Made by a program: the position numbers and the translations under genes
Part shown: positions 33,524 to 43,110 of the stretch, piece after piece
Layout of the letters: each line of letters begins with the position of its first letter
Position numbering within the stretch: position 1 is the first letter of the stretch
The notes under the pieces: generated by a model
What the model saw: the letters and a program-made list of their open reading frames with translations, nothing else
The model's database searches: none
Told to the model about the DNA's origin: nothing
NCBI GenBank assembly: GCA_947644715.1
Contig: CANSAP010000020.1
Coordinates: 1-45,769 of the forward strand
Direction: 5' to 3'
DNA: 45,769 nt
Source: an uncultured Bacteroidales bacterium
Lineage (GTDB): Bacteria; Bacteroidota; Bacteroidia; Bacteroidales; Muribaculaceae

Positions 33524-34853
33524 TAATATTGAGATTGAAGATAATATTCTGTGCGAACCACTGACTGCGTACAGCTCTTCATGTCATCAACAATCTTTGT
33601 TTCCCGAGGAATTGGTTGCAGTCTCGAAAGAAGACATCAGGGTTATTGAGTTGTTTGCAGGTGTTGGTGGCTTCAGAATTGGTCTTGAGCGTGCCTCGGA
33701 CAGATTCGTAACCGTATGGAATAATCAGTGGGAACCGGCGACAAAGAAGCAGGATGCCTCCATTGCATATTGCAAGTGTTTTGGTACTGCCGGCCACAGC
33801 AATGTCGATATTGCAACCGTTGATGTCAGAGAAATACCCGAGGCCGATATGCTTGTAGGCGGATTCCCCTGTCAGGATTATTCAGTGGCTACAACGCTGA
33901 ATCGTTCCGGTGGAATCGAGGGAAAGAAAGGAGTGTTGTGGTGGCAGATTCACCGCATCTTGCGAGAACATACGGCGCCTCCGAAATATCTTATTCTTGA
34001 AAATGTAGACAGATTGTTGAGCTCTCCGGCATCGCAGCGTGGCAGAGACTTTGCGATAATTCTTGCATCATTATCTGATTTAGGCTATTGTGTGGAGTGG
34101 CGTGTCATAAATGCGGCTGAATATGGTATGCCGCAGCGCAGACGCCGCACATATATCTTCGCTTTCAAGCAAGATTCCGGTTTTGCAGGAACGAATATTT
34201 CCGCATCTGATTGGATTATAAAAGAGGGTGTCATGGCCAAGGCATTCCCCGTAAATGAAGATAATGTTGGGATACGGGAGTTTGAAATTATCGGAAATTT
34301 ATCTGAGATATCGGAGACATTTAATAAAGGCAAGACACTATCTCCATTCAAAAATTCCGGTTTCATGCGTGACCGTATTGTACATACAGCCTCATGTGAA
34401 CCTGAATATAATGGTCCTTACGTTAGCCTCGGAGATATTATTGTACCCGAGGCAGTCGTGCCTGAGGAATTTTTTATAGAAGACGCACAACTTCCTAAAT
34501 GGCAATATGCCAAGGGGGGGAAGAAAATGAAACGAATCAATAAAGCTACCGGTTTTGAATACAATTATTCAGAAGGAGCAATGGCTTTCCCCGATAGTAC
34601 TGAGAAGCCATCCCGGACAATTATTACCGGAGAAGGAGGAGCTGCCCCGTCAAGATTCAAACATGTGGTAAAAACGGCAACAGGTCGGTACAGACGATTG
34701 ATTCCAATAGAATTGGAACGCCTTAATATGTTCCCGGATAATCACACCTTAGGGTCGTCCGACATGCGTCGTGCATTTTTAATGGGGAACGCTTTGGTCA
34801 CCGGTATAGTGGAGCGTATCGGATTGGAGTTCATCCGCCGTTACCGAGGATGA
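33516..34853 (+). CDS. DNA (cytosine-5) methyltransferase
   Basis: A 445-aa enzyme that protects host sites from the neighbouring nuclease. Motif I is IELFAGVGGFRIGLE (44-58), motif IV is GGFPCQDYS with catalytic Cys119, motif VI is ENVDRLLSS (162-170), motif VIII is QRRRRTYIF, and a C-terminal motif X-like region includes FLMGNALVTGIVERIG. The ATG at 33516 lies in the nuclease stop region (ATGAGTGA). It is AT-rich like its partner. The long target-recognition region (about 215-370) contains the site-specific part. Confidence 0.93.
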   Translation: MSDNIEIEDNILCEPLTAYSSSCHQQSLFPEELVAVSKEDIRVIELFAGVGGFRIGLERASDRFVTVWNNQWEPATKKQDASIAYCKCFGTAGHSNVDIATVDVREIPEADMLVGGFPCQDYSVATTLNRSGGIEGKKGVLWWQIHRILREHTAPPKYLILENVDRLLSSPASQRGRDFAIILASLSDLGYCVEWRVINAAEYGMPQRRRRTYIFAFKQDSGFAGTNISASDWIIKEGVMAKAFPVNEDNVGIREFEIIGNLSEISETFNKGKTLSPFKNSGFMRDRIVHTASCEPEYNGPYVSLGDIIVPEAVVPEEFFIEDAQLPKWQYAKGGKKMKRINKATGFEYNYSEGAMAFPDSTEKPSRTIITGEGGAAPSRFKHVVKTATGRYRRLIPIELERLNMFPDNHTLGSSDMRRAFLMGNALVTGIVERIGLEFIRRYRG

Positions 34854-34862
34854 TGCGGGCAA

Positions 34863-35747
34863 TCAGTCGAGCAGGGGGCGGTGGGCGAGGCGGCGGAGGC
34901 GGGCGGCCTCGGTGCGGAGCGCTTCGCGGGTGGCGGGGGTGAAGTAGGTCTCTGTGAAGCGGGTCCAGATGTAGTCGACGGCTACCGGGGAGGGGTGAAG
35001 CATGTCGGCGGCGTAGAAGCGGTAGTCGCGCAGGTCATCCATCAGCAGTTCGTAGGCCGGGAAATAGTCTGCCGCCAGGGGTAATCCGCTCTCAAGGAGG
35101 TCAGCTATGGCTAATTGCAGTGTGGCTTTTGAAAGGGTGTTCTCGTGGGCGCCATCTTTGAAATGACGTATTGGGCTGACGGTGAAAATCAACTTCAATG
35201 CCGGGTTAAAGCGATGCAGCGCATCCACTAATGTACGCCATTCATCGGCAATTTCCTGCACGCTCATGCGGCGGCGGGAAAATCGGGTGGCCGGCACTTT
35301 GTGGCAGTTGGAGACGATGCCCCGGTAGCCTTCTGCGATGTGCTCGTATATCCATGCAGTACCAAGAGTAATGATAAGAGCTTCAGCATGTTGCAGTGAG
35401 TCGGTCAGTGCCTTCAGCGCATCGTGGCAAATCCGGATGCATTCCTCTCTGTCAGAGGATGAGAAGCGGGTGGGCATCAGCCAGCAGCGCCATCTTCCTT
35501 CATGCTCGAAAAACAGTGAGTCCTCAATCTCTCCGGCAAGGGCGCAGCGCAGCAGCGCGGCTATCGAGGCCGGATTATATTGCACACCGCAGGGGTTAGG
35601 CGAGCAGGGATAGCCGCAAGCCTGCAAGCGGGCGCCTATCTCATCGGTGAAGCAGCTGCCGAGCAAAAGCAGTTCCCCCCGCTCCGGCGCCAAAGTGAAT
35701 GGCGCGCGGGGCAGAGGGAATGTGGTGCGGAAATCAGTACATGTCAT
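34863..35747 (-). CDS. GSCFA domain protein
   Basis: A 294-aa SGNH-hydrolase-like protein. The family name motif is visible as LLLGSCFTDEIGARL (about residues 29-43), followed by NPCGVQYNPASI, IITLGTAWIY, NCHKVP and FTVSPIRHFKDGAHENTLSK; the catalytic-type His is in DMLHPSPVAVDYIW. GSCFA proteins are thought to be esterases or acyltransferases, often near envelope genes. The ATG at 35747 lies inside the end of the porE-like gene (14-nt overlap), so its translation is coupled to that gene. Confidence 0.9.
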   Translation of the reverse strand: MTCTDFRTTFPLPRAPFTLAPERGELLLLGSCFTDEIGARLQACGYPCSPNPCGVQYNPASIAALLRCALAGEIEDSLFFEHEGRWRCWLMPTRFSSSDREECIRICHDALKALTDSLQHAEALIITLGTAWIYEHIAEGYRGIVSNCHKVPATRFSRRRMSVQEIADEWRTLVDALHRFNPALKLIFTVSPIRHFKDGAHENTLSKATLQLAIADLLESGLPLAADYFPAYELLMDDLRDYRFYAADMLHPSPVAVDYIWTRFTETYFTPATREALRTEAARLRRLAHRPLLD

Positions 35748-37716
35748 AGTCAATGGCGGTTACCTGGAACTCGGTGCGACGGTTAATCTGGTCAGCAGCC
35801 TCCTGATCCTCCTCGCTTAGAGTGAGTATGAACTCAGGAGTGAGCACCGTGCCCTCCTCAAACTGCGGGAACTCGCGGGCCACACGCTTGGTGACGGTCT
35901 TCGGACGGGTCTTTCCGTAGCCCTCAAAGTGCAGTCGGTCTTTGGGTATGCCGGCGGCCACAAGATAGTCCACCACGCTCTTGGCGCGCCGCAGCGACAG
36001 GTCATTATTGTAGGCATCAGTGCCCCAACGGTCAGTGTGGCTGCTCATTTCGATTACGATATTCGGATTGTCGCGCAACATTTCGGCTAACTCGTCGAGC
36101 GCCTGTTTGCTCTCGGGGCGCAATGTGGCGCGGTCGAAGTCGTAGAAAATATTCTCCACCACATTAGGCTTCGATATGGAGGAGAGCACGAAGTCTACCT
36201 CATATTCGGCATCCTCCTCGGCTGAATCGCTCGTAAACTCCTGCTTGACATTGAGATAGCCCTTTGCGCCGGCCATCATCACGTATTTTACGCCGCGCGA
36301 GAGGCGGAAGCGGAACGAGCCGTCGTCGCGCGCCACCTCCTTCTGATTCGAGCCATCGTCGCCCACGATGCGGATTACGGCACCCGGCACCGGCTCATCG
36401 TCGCGGTCCACCACCCAGCCCGAGATGCCTATGTTCAGCTCCGGCAGCTGGAAGGAATAGATATGATCATAGCCTCGCGCGTCGCCGCGGTTGGAGGAGA
36501 AGAAACCGCTTTCCCCCTCGCCGAACGTTATGCCGAAGTCGTCACCCTGCGAATTCATGGGGCGCCCCATGTTCTCCACACTCCAGCGGGAGCCGGTGGC
36601 ATCCAGCCGGGCGCGGAACAGGTCGAGACCGCCGAAGCCGGGATGGCCGTCAGAGGCAAAATAGAGCAGAGAGTCAGCTCGCGAATAGGGGAACATCTCG
36701 TCGCCCGATGTGTTGATTTGCGGGCCGAGATTCTCCAGCGAACCCACCTTGTCGAGCAGGTTGACGCGCCAGATATCTTTGCCGCCGTAGCCCCCCGGCA
36801 TGTCGGAAGTGAAGTAAAGATACTTGCCGTCGGGGCTGACCGCCGGGTGACCCACGGCCGAGATTGTGTCATTCAGAATCTCATATTTCACCGGGGCGCT
36901 CCACGTGGCCTCGCTGCGCTGCGAGGTGTAGATTTCCACCGACGTGGGTGCAGTTTCATCGCGCCGGGCGCGGGTGAGATACATCGTCTGGCCGTCAGGG
37001 GAGAAGGAGACAATTCCCTCGTCGAAGTCAGAATTAAGCTCACCCTCAACCGGTTCGGGTCGCTCCCATTCCCCTTTCTCATTCTTCTTGGCGAACCACA
37101 CGTCGCCGTTCTTCATGCCGGTGATGGGACTCTTGTTCGTGCCGGTGCTCTTCTCGTTGGAGGAGGTGAAATATATCTGCGTCAGCTCCTTGTCGAGATA
37201 CATGGGGGCATAGTCGGCACGGCGCGAATTGAAGAGCTTTGCTTCGCGCACGATATAGCGTGTGTTGCGTCCGTCGGTCACCTCCATAGCCTGTCGGCAA
37301 CCGCGGATTCCCTCGCGGGCGAGGCCGTCAGAGGGCTTCCACATCAGATACTGCGTGTAGGCATCAATGGCCTGCTGATACTTTCCGCTCGCCTGCAACT
37401 CGCGTCCCAGCCAATAGAAAGCCATTGAGTCCGGGTATTCATACCTGATTGCATTCTGATAGGCGGCAGCCGAGCGCTCGGCCATATTCATGCGTCGGTA
37501 GCAGGTGGCCATCTCATAGGCCACCTCTCCGCGCAGCGGGCGGTCCTCTTTCTTGGTCAGCTTGTTATAGACCTTGCGGTAAGTCTGAGCCGCATCATAG
37601 AACTCGCCGCGCGCCATCTGCTCCCGAGCCTGAGTCAGCTTGGGAGTCTTGCAGGAGGGGAGCAGCAGAATTGCTGTCACCAGCGCCACGAGCGAAAAAA
37701 TATATCTGAGTTTCAT
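35734..37716 (-). CDS. porE: PorE-like OmpA-family lipoprotein (TPR, PD40, CRD, OmpA)
   Basis: A 660-aa lipoprotein; the signal ends LLLPSC. Domains in order: TPR (about 25-145), beta-propeller of PD40-type repeats (about 170-440; IVSFSPDGQTMYLT, PAVSPDGKYLYFTSDMPGGY, GKDIWRV, GFGGLDLF), carboxypeptidase-regulatory-like Ig domain (about 450-530; GWVVDRDDEPVPGAVIRIVG), and C-terminal OmpA peptidoglycan-binding domain (about 545-655; IFYDFDRATLRPESKQALDE, SSHTDRWGTDAYNNDLSLRR). This exact architecture is that of PorE, which anchors the T9SS to peptidoglycan. The start at 37716 fits the signal peptide; a longer frame reaches 37773. It runs into the GSCFA gene. Confidence 0.88.
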   Translation of the reverse strand: MKLRYIFSLVALVTAILLLPSCKTPKLTQAREQMARGEFYDAAQTYRKVYNKLTKKEDRPLRGEVAYEMATCYRRMNMAERSAAAYQNAIRYEYPDSMAFYWLGRELQASGKYQQAIDAYTQYLMWKPSDGLAREGIRGCRQAMEVTDGRNTRYIVREAKLFNSRRADYAPMYLDKELTQIYFTSSNEKSTGTNKSPITGMKNGDVWFAKKNEKGEWERPEPVEGELNSDFDEGIVSFSPDGQTMYLTRARRDETAPTSVEIYTSQRSEATWSAPVKYEILNDTISAVGHPAVSPDGKYLYFTSDMPGGYGGKDIWRVNLLDKVGSLENLGPQINTSGDEMFPYSRADSLLYFASDGHPGFGGLDLFRARLDATGSRWSVENMGRPMNSQGDDFGITFGEGESGFFSSNRGDARGYDHIYSFQLPELNIGISGWVVDRDDEPVPGAVIRIVGDDGSNQKEVARDDGSFRFRLSRGVKYVMMAGAKGYLNVKQEFTSDSAEEDAEYEVDFVLSSISKPNVVENIFYDFDRATLRPESKQALDELAEMLRDNPNIVIEMSSHTDRWGTDAYNNDLSLRRAKSVVDYLVAAGIPKDRLHFEGYGKTRPKTVTKRVAREFPQFEEGTVLTPEFILTLSEEDQEAADQINRRTEFQVTAIDYDMY

Positions 37717-37771
37717 TGCGTGCGTGTTATTTATATATAACGCGCGGAGCCACCGCATATTACATCCCGGC

Positions 37772-37806
37772 AAAAAAGAGGGAGCGACTCATGGCGAGCC
37801 GCTCCC
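37772..37806 (-). terminator. Rho-independent terminator of the T9SS cargo gene
   Basis: On the minus strand GGGAGCG (37806-37800) pairs with CGCTCCC (37786-37780), followed by TCTTTTTTG. It lies 24 nt after the stop codon of the 1618-aa gene and upstream of porE. Confidence 0.85.
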
Positions 37807-37830
37807 ATCTCAGTAGGATATGGGAATTAA

Positions 37831-40800
37831 TTATTTCACAGTCACTTTGAAGGTGGCGCCGTCAATGTTGACGAGATATACCCCCGGAGCCACGGGGATG
37901 CTCCGCTCTCCGCTCAGAGTGTAGAGATGGGCACCGTTGAGAGCATAAAGATCGAGGCGGGTATATTCGCCGCTGATGTTGATGACTCCCGTGCCGCCCC
38001 ATGCGCGCGGTGCGCCGGAGTAAACGGAATCAACGCCGGAACTGAGCAGACTAACCAGAGAGAGAGGACTTTCGCCCAGGTCGTAAAGTGCTGACACACC
38101 GTAGGACTGTTCGCCATCTTCCACATTCTTGTGCACATAGCCGGTTGAGGTCAAGGAGGGAGCCAAAGGTTCGCCATTGAGGTAAACGTTGTAACCCATG
38201 GGCTTCAGGCGCTCGTCGCCGCCGGCCGTGTAAGTGATGTCGTCCAACAGGAAGACGAAACCGCCTGCCGAGCAGTGTTCGATGGCGAAATGCTGAGTGC
38301 CTTCCGGAAGGGTGAACTCATATTTTGTCCATTCGTCGCTGATATTCTCGCGGCTTTCCAGCAGAGTGAAGGTCGAGGGATTAGTCTGATTCATCTCAGT
38401 GTTCACATGCACCTTGAAGCTTTCAGGAGTGGCGATGTTCACACTCTTGGCATAGAAGGAGACAGTCTGTTCCTTGCCGGTGAGCACGGGTGACACAATC
38501 CAGTCAGAGGTAGGCACCTGCTGCGGATAGTTGGCAAGAGCAGCCAGACATTGCCCGCCGGAATGAGGCGCATAGTATTGATTGTCGATGAAGACGGGGA
38601 TAGTGGAGTCAAAGACGAAGAATGACTGCTTGGTGTAAGGCGCAACCTTTGCGGGCAGCAGGGAGATGCCGTCACGCATGATGCCGTTCAGGTCGCCGCC
38701 GTCAACGTCATACATCACCCAGTCACCCATCTCATCATTCATATTGGTCCAGGGCGCGAAGCTCTCCAGATCCTCCTCCACAGTCACAGGCTCAGTCGGG
38801 AGCACGGGTGCGTCCCAGGAGAGCGTCACCTCACCGGGAGCACTTTGCGTGGCAGCGAGATTGAGCACTGAGGCAAACTTGTTCTCATTCACAGTCACGG
38901 CGATGGACCTGACATCGTCAGAGGCATCGGCGTCGGCGTCGTAGCGCACGCGGGCCTCGTAGGTGTGAGTGCCGGTCAGGTTGGCTCCAAGGCTGTCGGT
39001 GAAGCGCACGCGACCCTTGGTGGTGAGGTCAAGAGCACCACACTCCTTGGTGGCTAGCAGCTCGCCGTCGCGATAGAGATCCACGGCGTAGGCCTCGGCA
39101 TAGTTGGCGCCGATGTTAAGCGTGGTGGCAGTCAGAGCAAATGGTATGCCGGGCACAGCCTGCTCCGGAGCTTCCAGCGAGAGCATCATCAGATTGTCAG
39201 ATGCAAACTCATTGATTTCGATTTTGTCAATGATGGTGTAGACATGGCTGCGGGCCGTTGCATTGAGACCCAGCTGGATAATCTGTCCGGCCAGCGGAGA
39301 GAGGTCAGCCTGCATCTTTACCCAGCCATGAGTGGAGGCTGTGTAGTCAGCCACGGTGCCGAAGCGCAGCGTCTGCCATTCGCCTCCGAACGGAGCTGCT
39401 TCGATAGTCAGCTCATTGAGGTTGGCAGCCGGGTCAGTGGCTACATTGAAAACCCAAAGGGTGATGCCGGGATGCGTGAGCTCGCGCAGGTCAATCTTGC
39501 CTGACATGAGACGGGAGCCGCCGTCGCGGAACATTACCTCCATGATGGCCAGACCACCGTCGCCATCCACCGGCTCGATGAACTCGCCTCCATCAAGATA
39601 AGGACTGTAGCCCCATGCTGCCGGGGTGCCGTCGCCGGTAGTGGTAGCCATGAAGCGCATGGCGGGAGTGCCACCTGCAAACGATTCAGTGAAGGGTGCT
39701 ACGTCAGGCTTGCCCACGCTGACATAGTTGGTCAGATAGCCGGGAGAACCTCCGAAGCTGGTGCGGGCGCGCACGCCAAAGCGCATGAAGTCCTGTTTGG
39801 CATCAGCCGCTTGCACGCGGATGGTGAAGCTCTCGGTCGTGAGATTCTCTGCAAGCATGGTCTCGGTGCCCTCATCGGGATGGTAGCGGAACACCTCATA
39901 GGTAATCAGATCCTGATTGATGGGGAAGCCGTCATAGTCAGTAGTGGGTTTCTCCCATTCCACAGTCACTTCGCCATAATTATCAGTTTCAAAGGCGCGG
40001 GTAGACTTCACGGCTGCAGGGCGGTTTATGCCGAAGAAGGCCACATCCTCTGCCTCGCGTCCAATGCCGTAGCTGTTGGCGCAGATGAGGGTAATCAGAT
40101 GCACTCCGGCCTGCTCAACTGCCACCGGCACAGTCAGATGCTGTCCGGCTGCATTGGGACCGAGGTCCTGGAAAAGCTTGCCGTCGATATAAAGATAGAC
40201 ATTAGTGGGAGCGGATGCGAGCGTCTCGCCGTTAATCTGAAGCGAGGGCACGGTGAATTCCACATTGCCATGCAGCTCACCCATGCGGTCGGGAGTGATG
40301 GTCAGGTCAGGGGTGGCGCCGGGCACACGCGGGTCGATGGCCGCGGAGATAGAGAAGTCATCCACATACAGCTCCGAACCCTGAGTCTCGGCCTCAGCAT
40401 GGAAGCCCAGATAGTATTCGCCGGTTTCGGCCACAGTGAAATAGTCCTTCACGAGAGCTGCGCTGTTGCGGTCCTGTCCTTGGATGTTATAGGTCTCGGT
40501 GACGGGCGTGGTCATACCCTCGGCGGTAGGCTCGCTGCCGAGCCAAAGAGAAATGTAGTTAGAGAAAGAATTTGCGGCACCCCAGGTCGTGAAGCTCGCC
40601 TTGTAGTACTTGCCGGCCTCCAGATGGAGCGGGGGAGTGATCATCCAGTCGTCGAGCTTGCCTCCGTCAGGATAACAGCGAGCCGATGCGTTTTGGATAC
40701 TCCAGGTGTAGAAGCTCATCGGGTCATCGTTAATGATGGTGTAGCCGGCGATGCTCTTTTCATCATTAAATGTCTGAGTGTAAGGGGGTGATATGATAAT

Positions 40801-42687
40801 CAGATTGATGTCGGTGCCGACACCTTCGCCTGCCTCATTGACTGCATAAACGGTATAGGAGAACTGCTCCGTGGCGCTCACTTGGGCTTCGAAGCTTGCC
40901 TGTTGGCCGGGAGCTACGGAGGTTATCTCGGTGTAGGCATCGTGATCCTTCAGCACTACTATTTTGTCGATGGAGTTAAGTTCCGTGCCGGCAATATTTG
41001 TGGTGGGGGCCGTCACGGTCACAGTAGCCTTGGTCGGGTCGTCGGGAGCGAACGTAATCTTGTAGTCGCTGATAGCGCCCGGCATGTCGTTGCTCACTTC
41101 AACTACTTGGATAAGAGGGATATGCGAATAAACGCCGCTGGCGGCGGAGGTGTACAGACGCACGGCGGGGAAGTACAGTCCGTCGGCCTCCACTGAGAAG
41201 TAACCGCTGGAGCGCAGCCCGTCGGGGGTCTGCTTGGCGGTGTTCTTTATCAGTGTTTCCGGTATGATTTCCCGGGTCTGAGTCCCGGGAGTGTTGTCAG
41301 TGCCGAGGGTGGCACACATGTTCACCGGTGAGGAGCTGACCATGGCATCCACATCCATGCGGTAATACTTGCCGGCCTCCAGCTTGATGCCGGGCAGAAT
41401 GGCCATATGGTCGCTGGCACATACGCCCAGAGCCTGCACACTCATCAGGGACGATTGCCAGAAGGAGGAGGTGTAATTGTCGCTCAACACATAGCCTGTG
41501 ATTTGATTGACGTCGGCATTCGATGATGCCGAGTAGGCTAAGGGCACAGTGTTATTGATGGAGACGATGTTGGAGCGTGCATGGTCATAAGAGGTGCCTG
41601 CGCTGTTCACATATTTGATCTGATACCAACGGGCGCAGGGATCTGCGGGCAGAGCCTGTCTGTCAGTAAAGCTGCATTCCGTCAATCCTTCGGCCAAAGT
41701 CTCGCCTGAGGGCATTGAAATCACGGAGTAGGATTCCGCGCCTGATTGCTCGTCCCAAGTGATGCTGATGGACTCCTGCGACCATACGGCGAGAGCCTTG
41801 TGATGGGCGCTTACGGAGCCATAGGTGTAGCCGGTCTGAATGTCACCCATGGTGCCACCGACGCTCACGCGAATAGCTGTTTTCGCGCCCTCTCCCTTAC
41901 TGTTGACGGGCACAATGTTGAAGGTCACCGTGCGGCAGACCGGCACTCCGATTTCTGCTGAAAGTGTCTGGCCTGGAGTCACATTCTCCAGCGTCTTGAC
42001 CGGAAGACCGTCGGCATAGATGTTGATGGATGTCAGGTCGGTGAGGTTATCCCCTGAGACGGTCTTTGTGGGAGCCTTGAAGGTCAGTGTGGTTGACTTC
42101 AGTCCTGGAGTGGAGCTGGTGGCCTCAAGGTCGGTCACCTTGTCCGGCAGAGCTACGTCGGCATTCTCCACTTTCAGGTCGTCAACGTAGATGTAGCTGC
42201 CTGCGTAACCTTCCACAATTCCTTGCAGGGCAAGTCGTTTCAGCCCCGGGGCTGCGATGAAGTAGGCACCATAGGTGCCGGTCTCCTTTGCCGCAAGCTG
42301 GAAAGTGGCCACTTCGCCAATCTTTGTGGAGGTGGATGTGCCGCTGAGCTGATGCACCTCCCAACGCATGTCCACGGAGATGGCGTTAGTGGGCACCGTA
42401 AACTCGAAGTAATAACATGCGCCGTCGGTAAAGTTGAGCTGAGGCATGATGAGCGTGCGGTTCATGCCGTTGGTGGAGCCTCTCACTCTCAGTTGTCCTG
42501 AGTTGTATTGCCAATACCAGGAAGCGGAGGTGGAATAACCGTCGGAGCACTCCTTGTAGTAGCCATCCTCGCTGTTGAGAGCGGGTGTGGCCGGGAAGTT
42601 GTCCTGCCAGGGTATGGTCAGCTCAGCGCGAGCCGTTGCCACGATACCTGCGAGGGCAATAAGCAGAGTAAGGAAATGTTTCTTCAT
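37831..42687 (-). CDS. very large secreted multidomain protein with T9SS C-terminal sorting domain
   Basis: A 1618-aa exported protein. The signal peptide is MKKHFLTLLIALAGIVATAR. The body has at least four jelly-roll 'choice-of-anchor J'-type domains, starting near WQDNFPATPALNSEDGYY, YTQTFNDEKSIAGYTIIND, PFTESFAGGTPAMRF and EEDLESFAPWTNMNDEMGDW; several end in a YVDDL/F-type strand. They are separated by fibronectin-III-like domains and one CARDB-like domain (EAPEQAVPGIPFALTATTLN). The last 60 residues form a type-A T9SS sorting domain (RLDLYALNGAHLYTL, VAPGVYLVNIDG, FKVTVK). It should be secreted through the T9SS and anchored on the cell surface. No catalytic domain is recognised, so adhesion or glycan binding is plausible. 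Confidence 0.85.
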   Translation of the reverse strand: MKKHFLTLLIALAGIVATARAELTIPWQDNFPATPALNSEDGYYKECSDGYSTSASWYWQYNSGQLRVRGSTNGMNRTLIMPQLNFTDGACYYFEFTVPTNAISVDMRWEVHQLSGTSTSTKIGEVATFQLAAKETGTYGAYFIAAPGLKRLALQGIVEGYAGSYIYVDDLKVENADVALPDKVTDLEATSSTPGLKSTTLTFKAPTKTVSGDNLTDLTSINIYADGLPVKTLENVTPGQTLSAEIGVPVCRTVTFNIVPVNSKGEGAKTAIRVSVGGTMGDIQTGYTYGSVSAHHKALAVWSQESISITWDEQSGAESYSVISMPSGETLAEGLTECSFTDRQALPADPCARWYQIKYVNSAGTSYDHARSNIVSINNTVPLAYSASSNADVNQITGYVLSDNYTSSFWQSSLMSVQALGVCASDHMAILPGIKLEAGKYYRMDVDAMVSSSPVNMCATLGTDNTPGTQTREIIPETLIKNTAKQTPDGLRSSGYFSVEADGLYFPAVRLYTSAASGVYSHIPLIQVVEVSNDMPGAISDYKITFAPDDPTKATVTVTAPTTNIAGTELNSIDKIVVLKDHDAYTEITSVAPGQQASFEAQVSATEQFSYTVYAVNEAGEGVGTDINLIIISPPYTQTFNDEKSIAGYTIINDDPMSFYTWSIQNASARCYPDGGKLDDWMITPPLHLEAGKYYKASFTTWGAANSFSNYISLWLGSEPTAEGMTTPVTETYNIQGQDRNSAALVKDYFTVAETGEYYLGFHAEAETQGSELYVDDFSISAAIDPRVPGATPDLTITPDRMGELHGNVEFTVPSLQINGETLASAPTNVYLYIDGKLFQDLGPNAAGQHLTVPVAVEQAGVHLITLICANSYGIGREAEDVAFFGINRPAAVKSTRAFETDNYGEVTVEWEKPTTDYDGFPINQDLITYEVFRYHPDEGTETMLAENLTTESFTIRVQAADAKQDFMRFGVRARTSFGGSPGYLTNYVSVGKPDVAPFTESFAGGTPAMRFMATTTGDGTPAAWGYSPYLDGGEFIEPVDGDGGLAIMEVMFRDGGSRLMSGKIDLRELTHPGITLWVFNVATDPAANLNELTIEAAPFGGEWQTLRFGTVADYTASTHGWVKMQADLSPLAGQIIQLGLNATARSHVYTIIDKIEINEFASDNLMMLSLEAPEQAVPGIPFALTATTLNIGANYAEAYAVDLYRDGELLATKECGALDLTTKGRVRFTDSLGANLTGTHTYEARVRYDADADASDDVRSIAVTVNENKFASVLNLAATQSAPGEVTLSWDAPVLPTEPVTVEEDLESFAPWTNMNDEMGDWVMYDVDGGDLNGIMRDGISLLPAKVAPYTKQSFFVFDSTIPVFIDNQYYAPHSGGQCLAALANYPQQVPTSDWIVSPVLTGKEQTVSFYAKSVNIATPESFKVHVNTEMNQTNPSTFTLLESRENISDEWTKYEFTLPEGTQHFAIEHCSAGGFVFLLDDITYTAGGDERLKPMGYNVYLNGEPLAPSLTSTGYVHKNVEDGEQSYGVSALYDLGESPLSLVSLLSSGVDSVYSGAPRAWGGTGVINISGEYTRLDLYALNGAHLYTLSGERSIPVAPGVYLVNIDGATFKVTVK

Positions 42688-42739
42688 GCTTTGTGGTTTT
42701 TAATTAGTTAATACTGTTAGAGTTGTCTTGTGCTTTTTC

Positions 42740-43105
42740 GCTTTTGGGAAATAAAAAAATGCTCAACCTCCGGTGGCGTCTGTGTCAAAATAAGGTATAG
42801 GAATGACATGCTCCCCGGCCTTCGATGGGTGGCTGAGGGGCTGGACGCTGTGGGGTGAGCCGACGTGTCTATATGTTATGTGAGCTTGCTGAGAGCGTTC
42901 CCGCGGAGCAGGCAGATGTCATCTCCGGGGTGCGAAAGGCTTGGCAAGTGGGGCGGAAGGGAAGGTCCCGCTCATCGGCTCACCAAGCCGGAGGCAATCC
43001 AGTCGCAATTCAGGATTGCGTGTGAAAGTGGGTGTAACATAAGCAGTTATCTGTTTACACCTATAATTAAATAGGAGGAGTCAGGCAGAGACTCGTGGTG
43101 AATAA
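42740..43105 (-). ncRNA. Strongly folded RNA/leader upstream of the T9SS cargo gene
   Basis: Between a consensus promoter (43111-43141) and the 1618-aa gene lies about 360 nt with nested helices: CCTCCGG/CCGGAGG (42767-42773 with 42988-42994), GGTGAGCCGA/TCGGCTCACC (42854-42863 with 42975-42984), GCGTC/GACGC (42776-42780 with 42844-42848), CGCAAT/ATTGCG (43004-43009 with 43015-43020), GGTGTAA/TTACACC (43031-43037 with 43055-43061) and GAGTC/GACTC (43078-43082 with 43090-43094). On the minus strand it ends in TTGAGCATTTTTTTATTT, a T7 run at 42753-42759, about 65 nt before the ATG. It lacks the RNase P and tmRNA signatures. It may be a cis-regulatory leader with an attenuator or a free-standing RNA. 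Confidence 0.55.
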
Positions 43106-43110
43106 TGCCA

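Noticed and set aside
36463..37428. Long open frame opposite porE, and similar frames opposite thiC, thiD, ychF and the large cargo gene
   Set aside because: All are shadows of confident genes; no promoter or coherent protein features.
42740..43105. RNase P RNA, tmRNA or cobalamin riboswitch as identity of the folded leader
   Set aside because: The universal GAGGAAAGTC (RNase P), a tRNA-like 3' end (tmRNA) and the cobalamin core sequences were looked for and not found.
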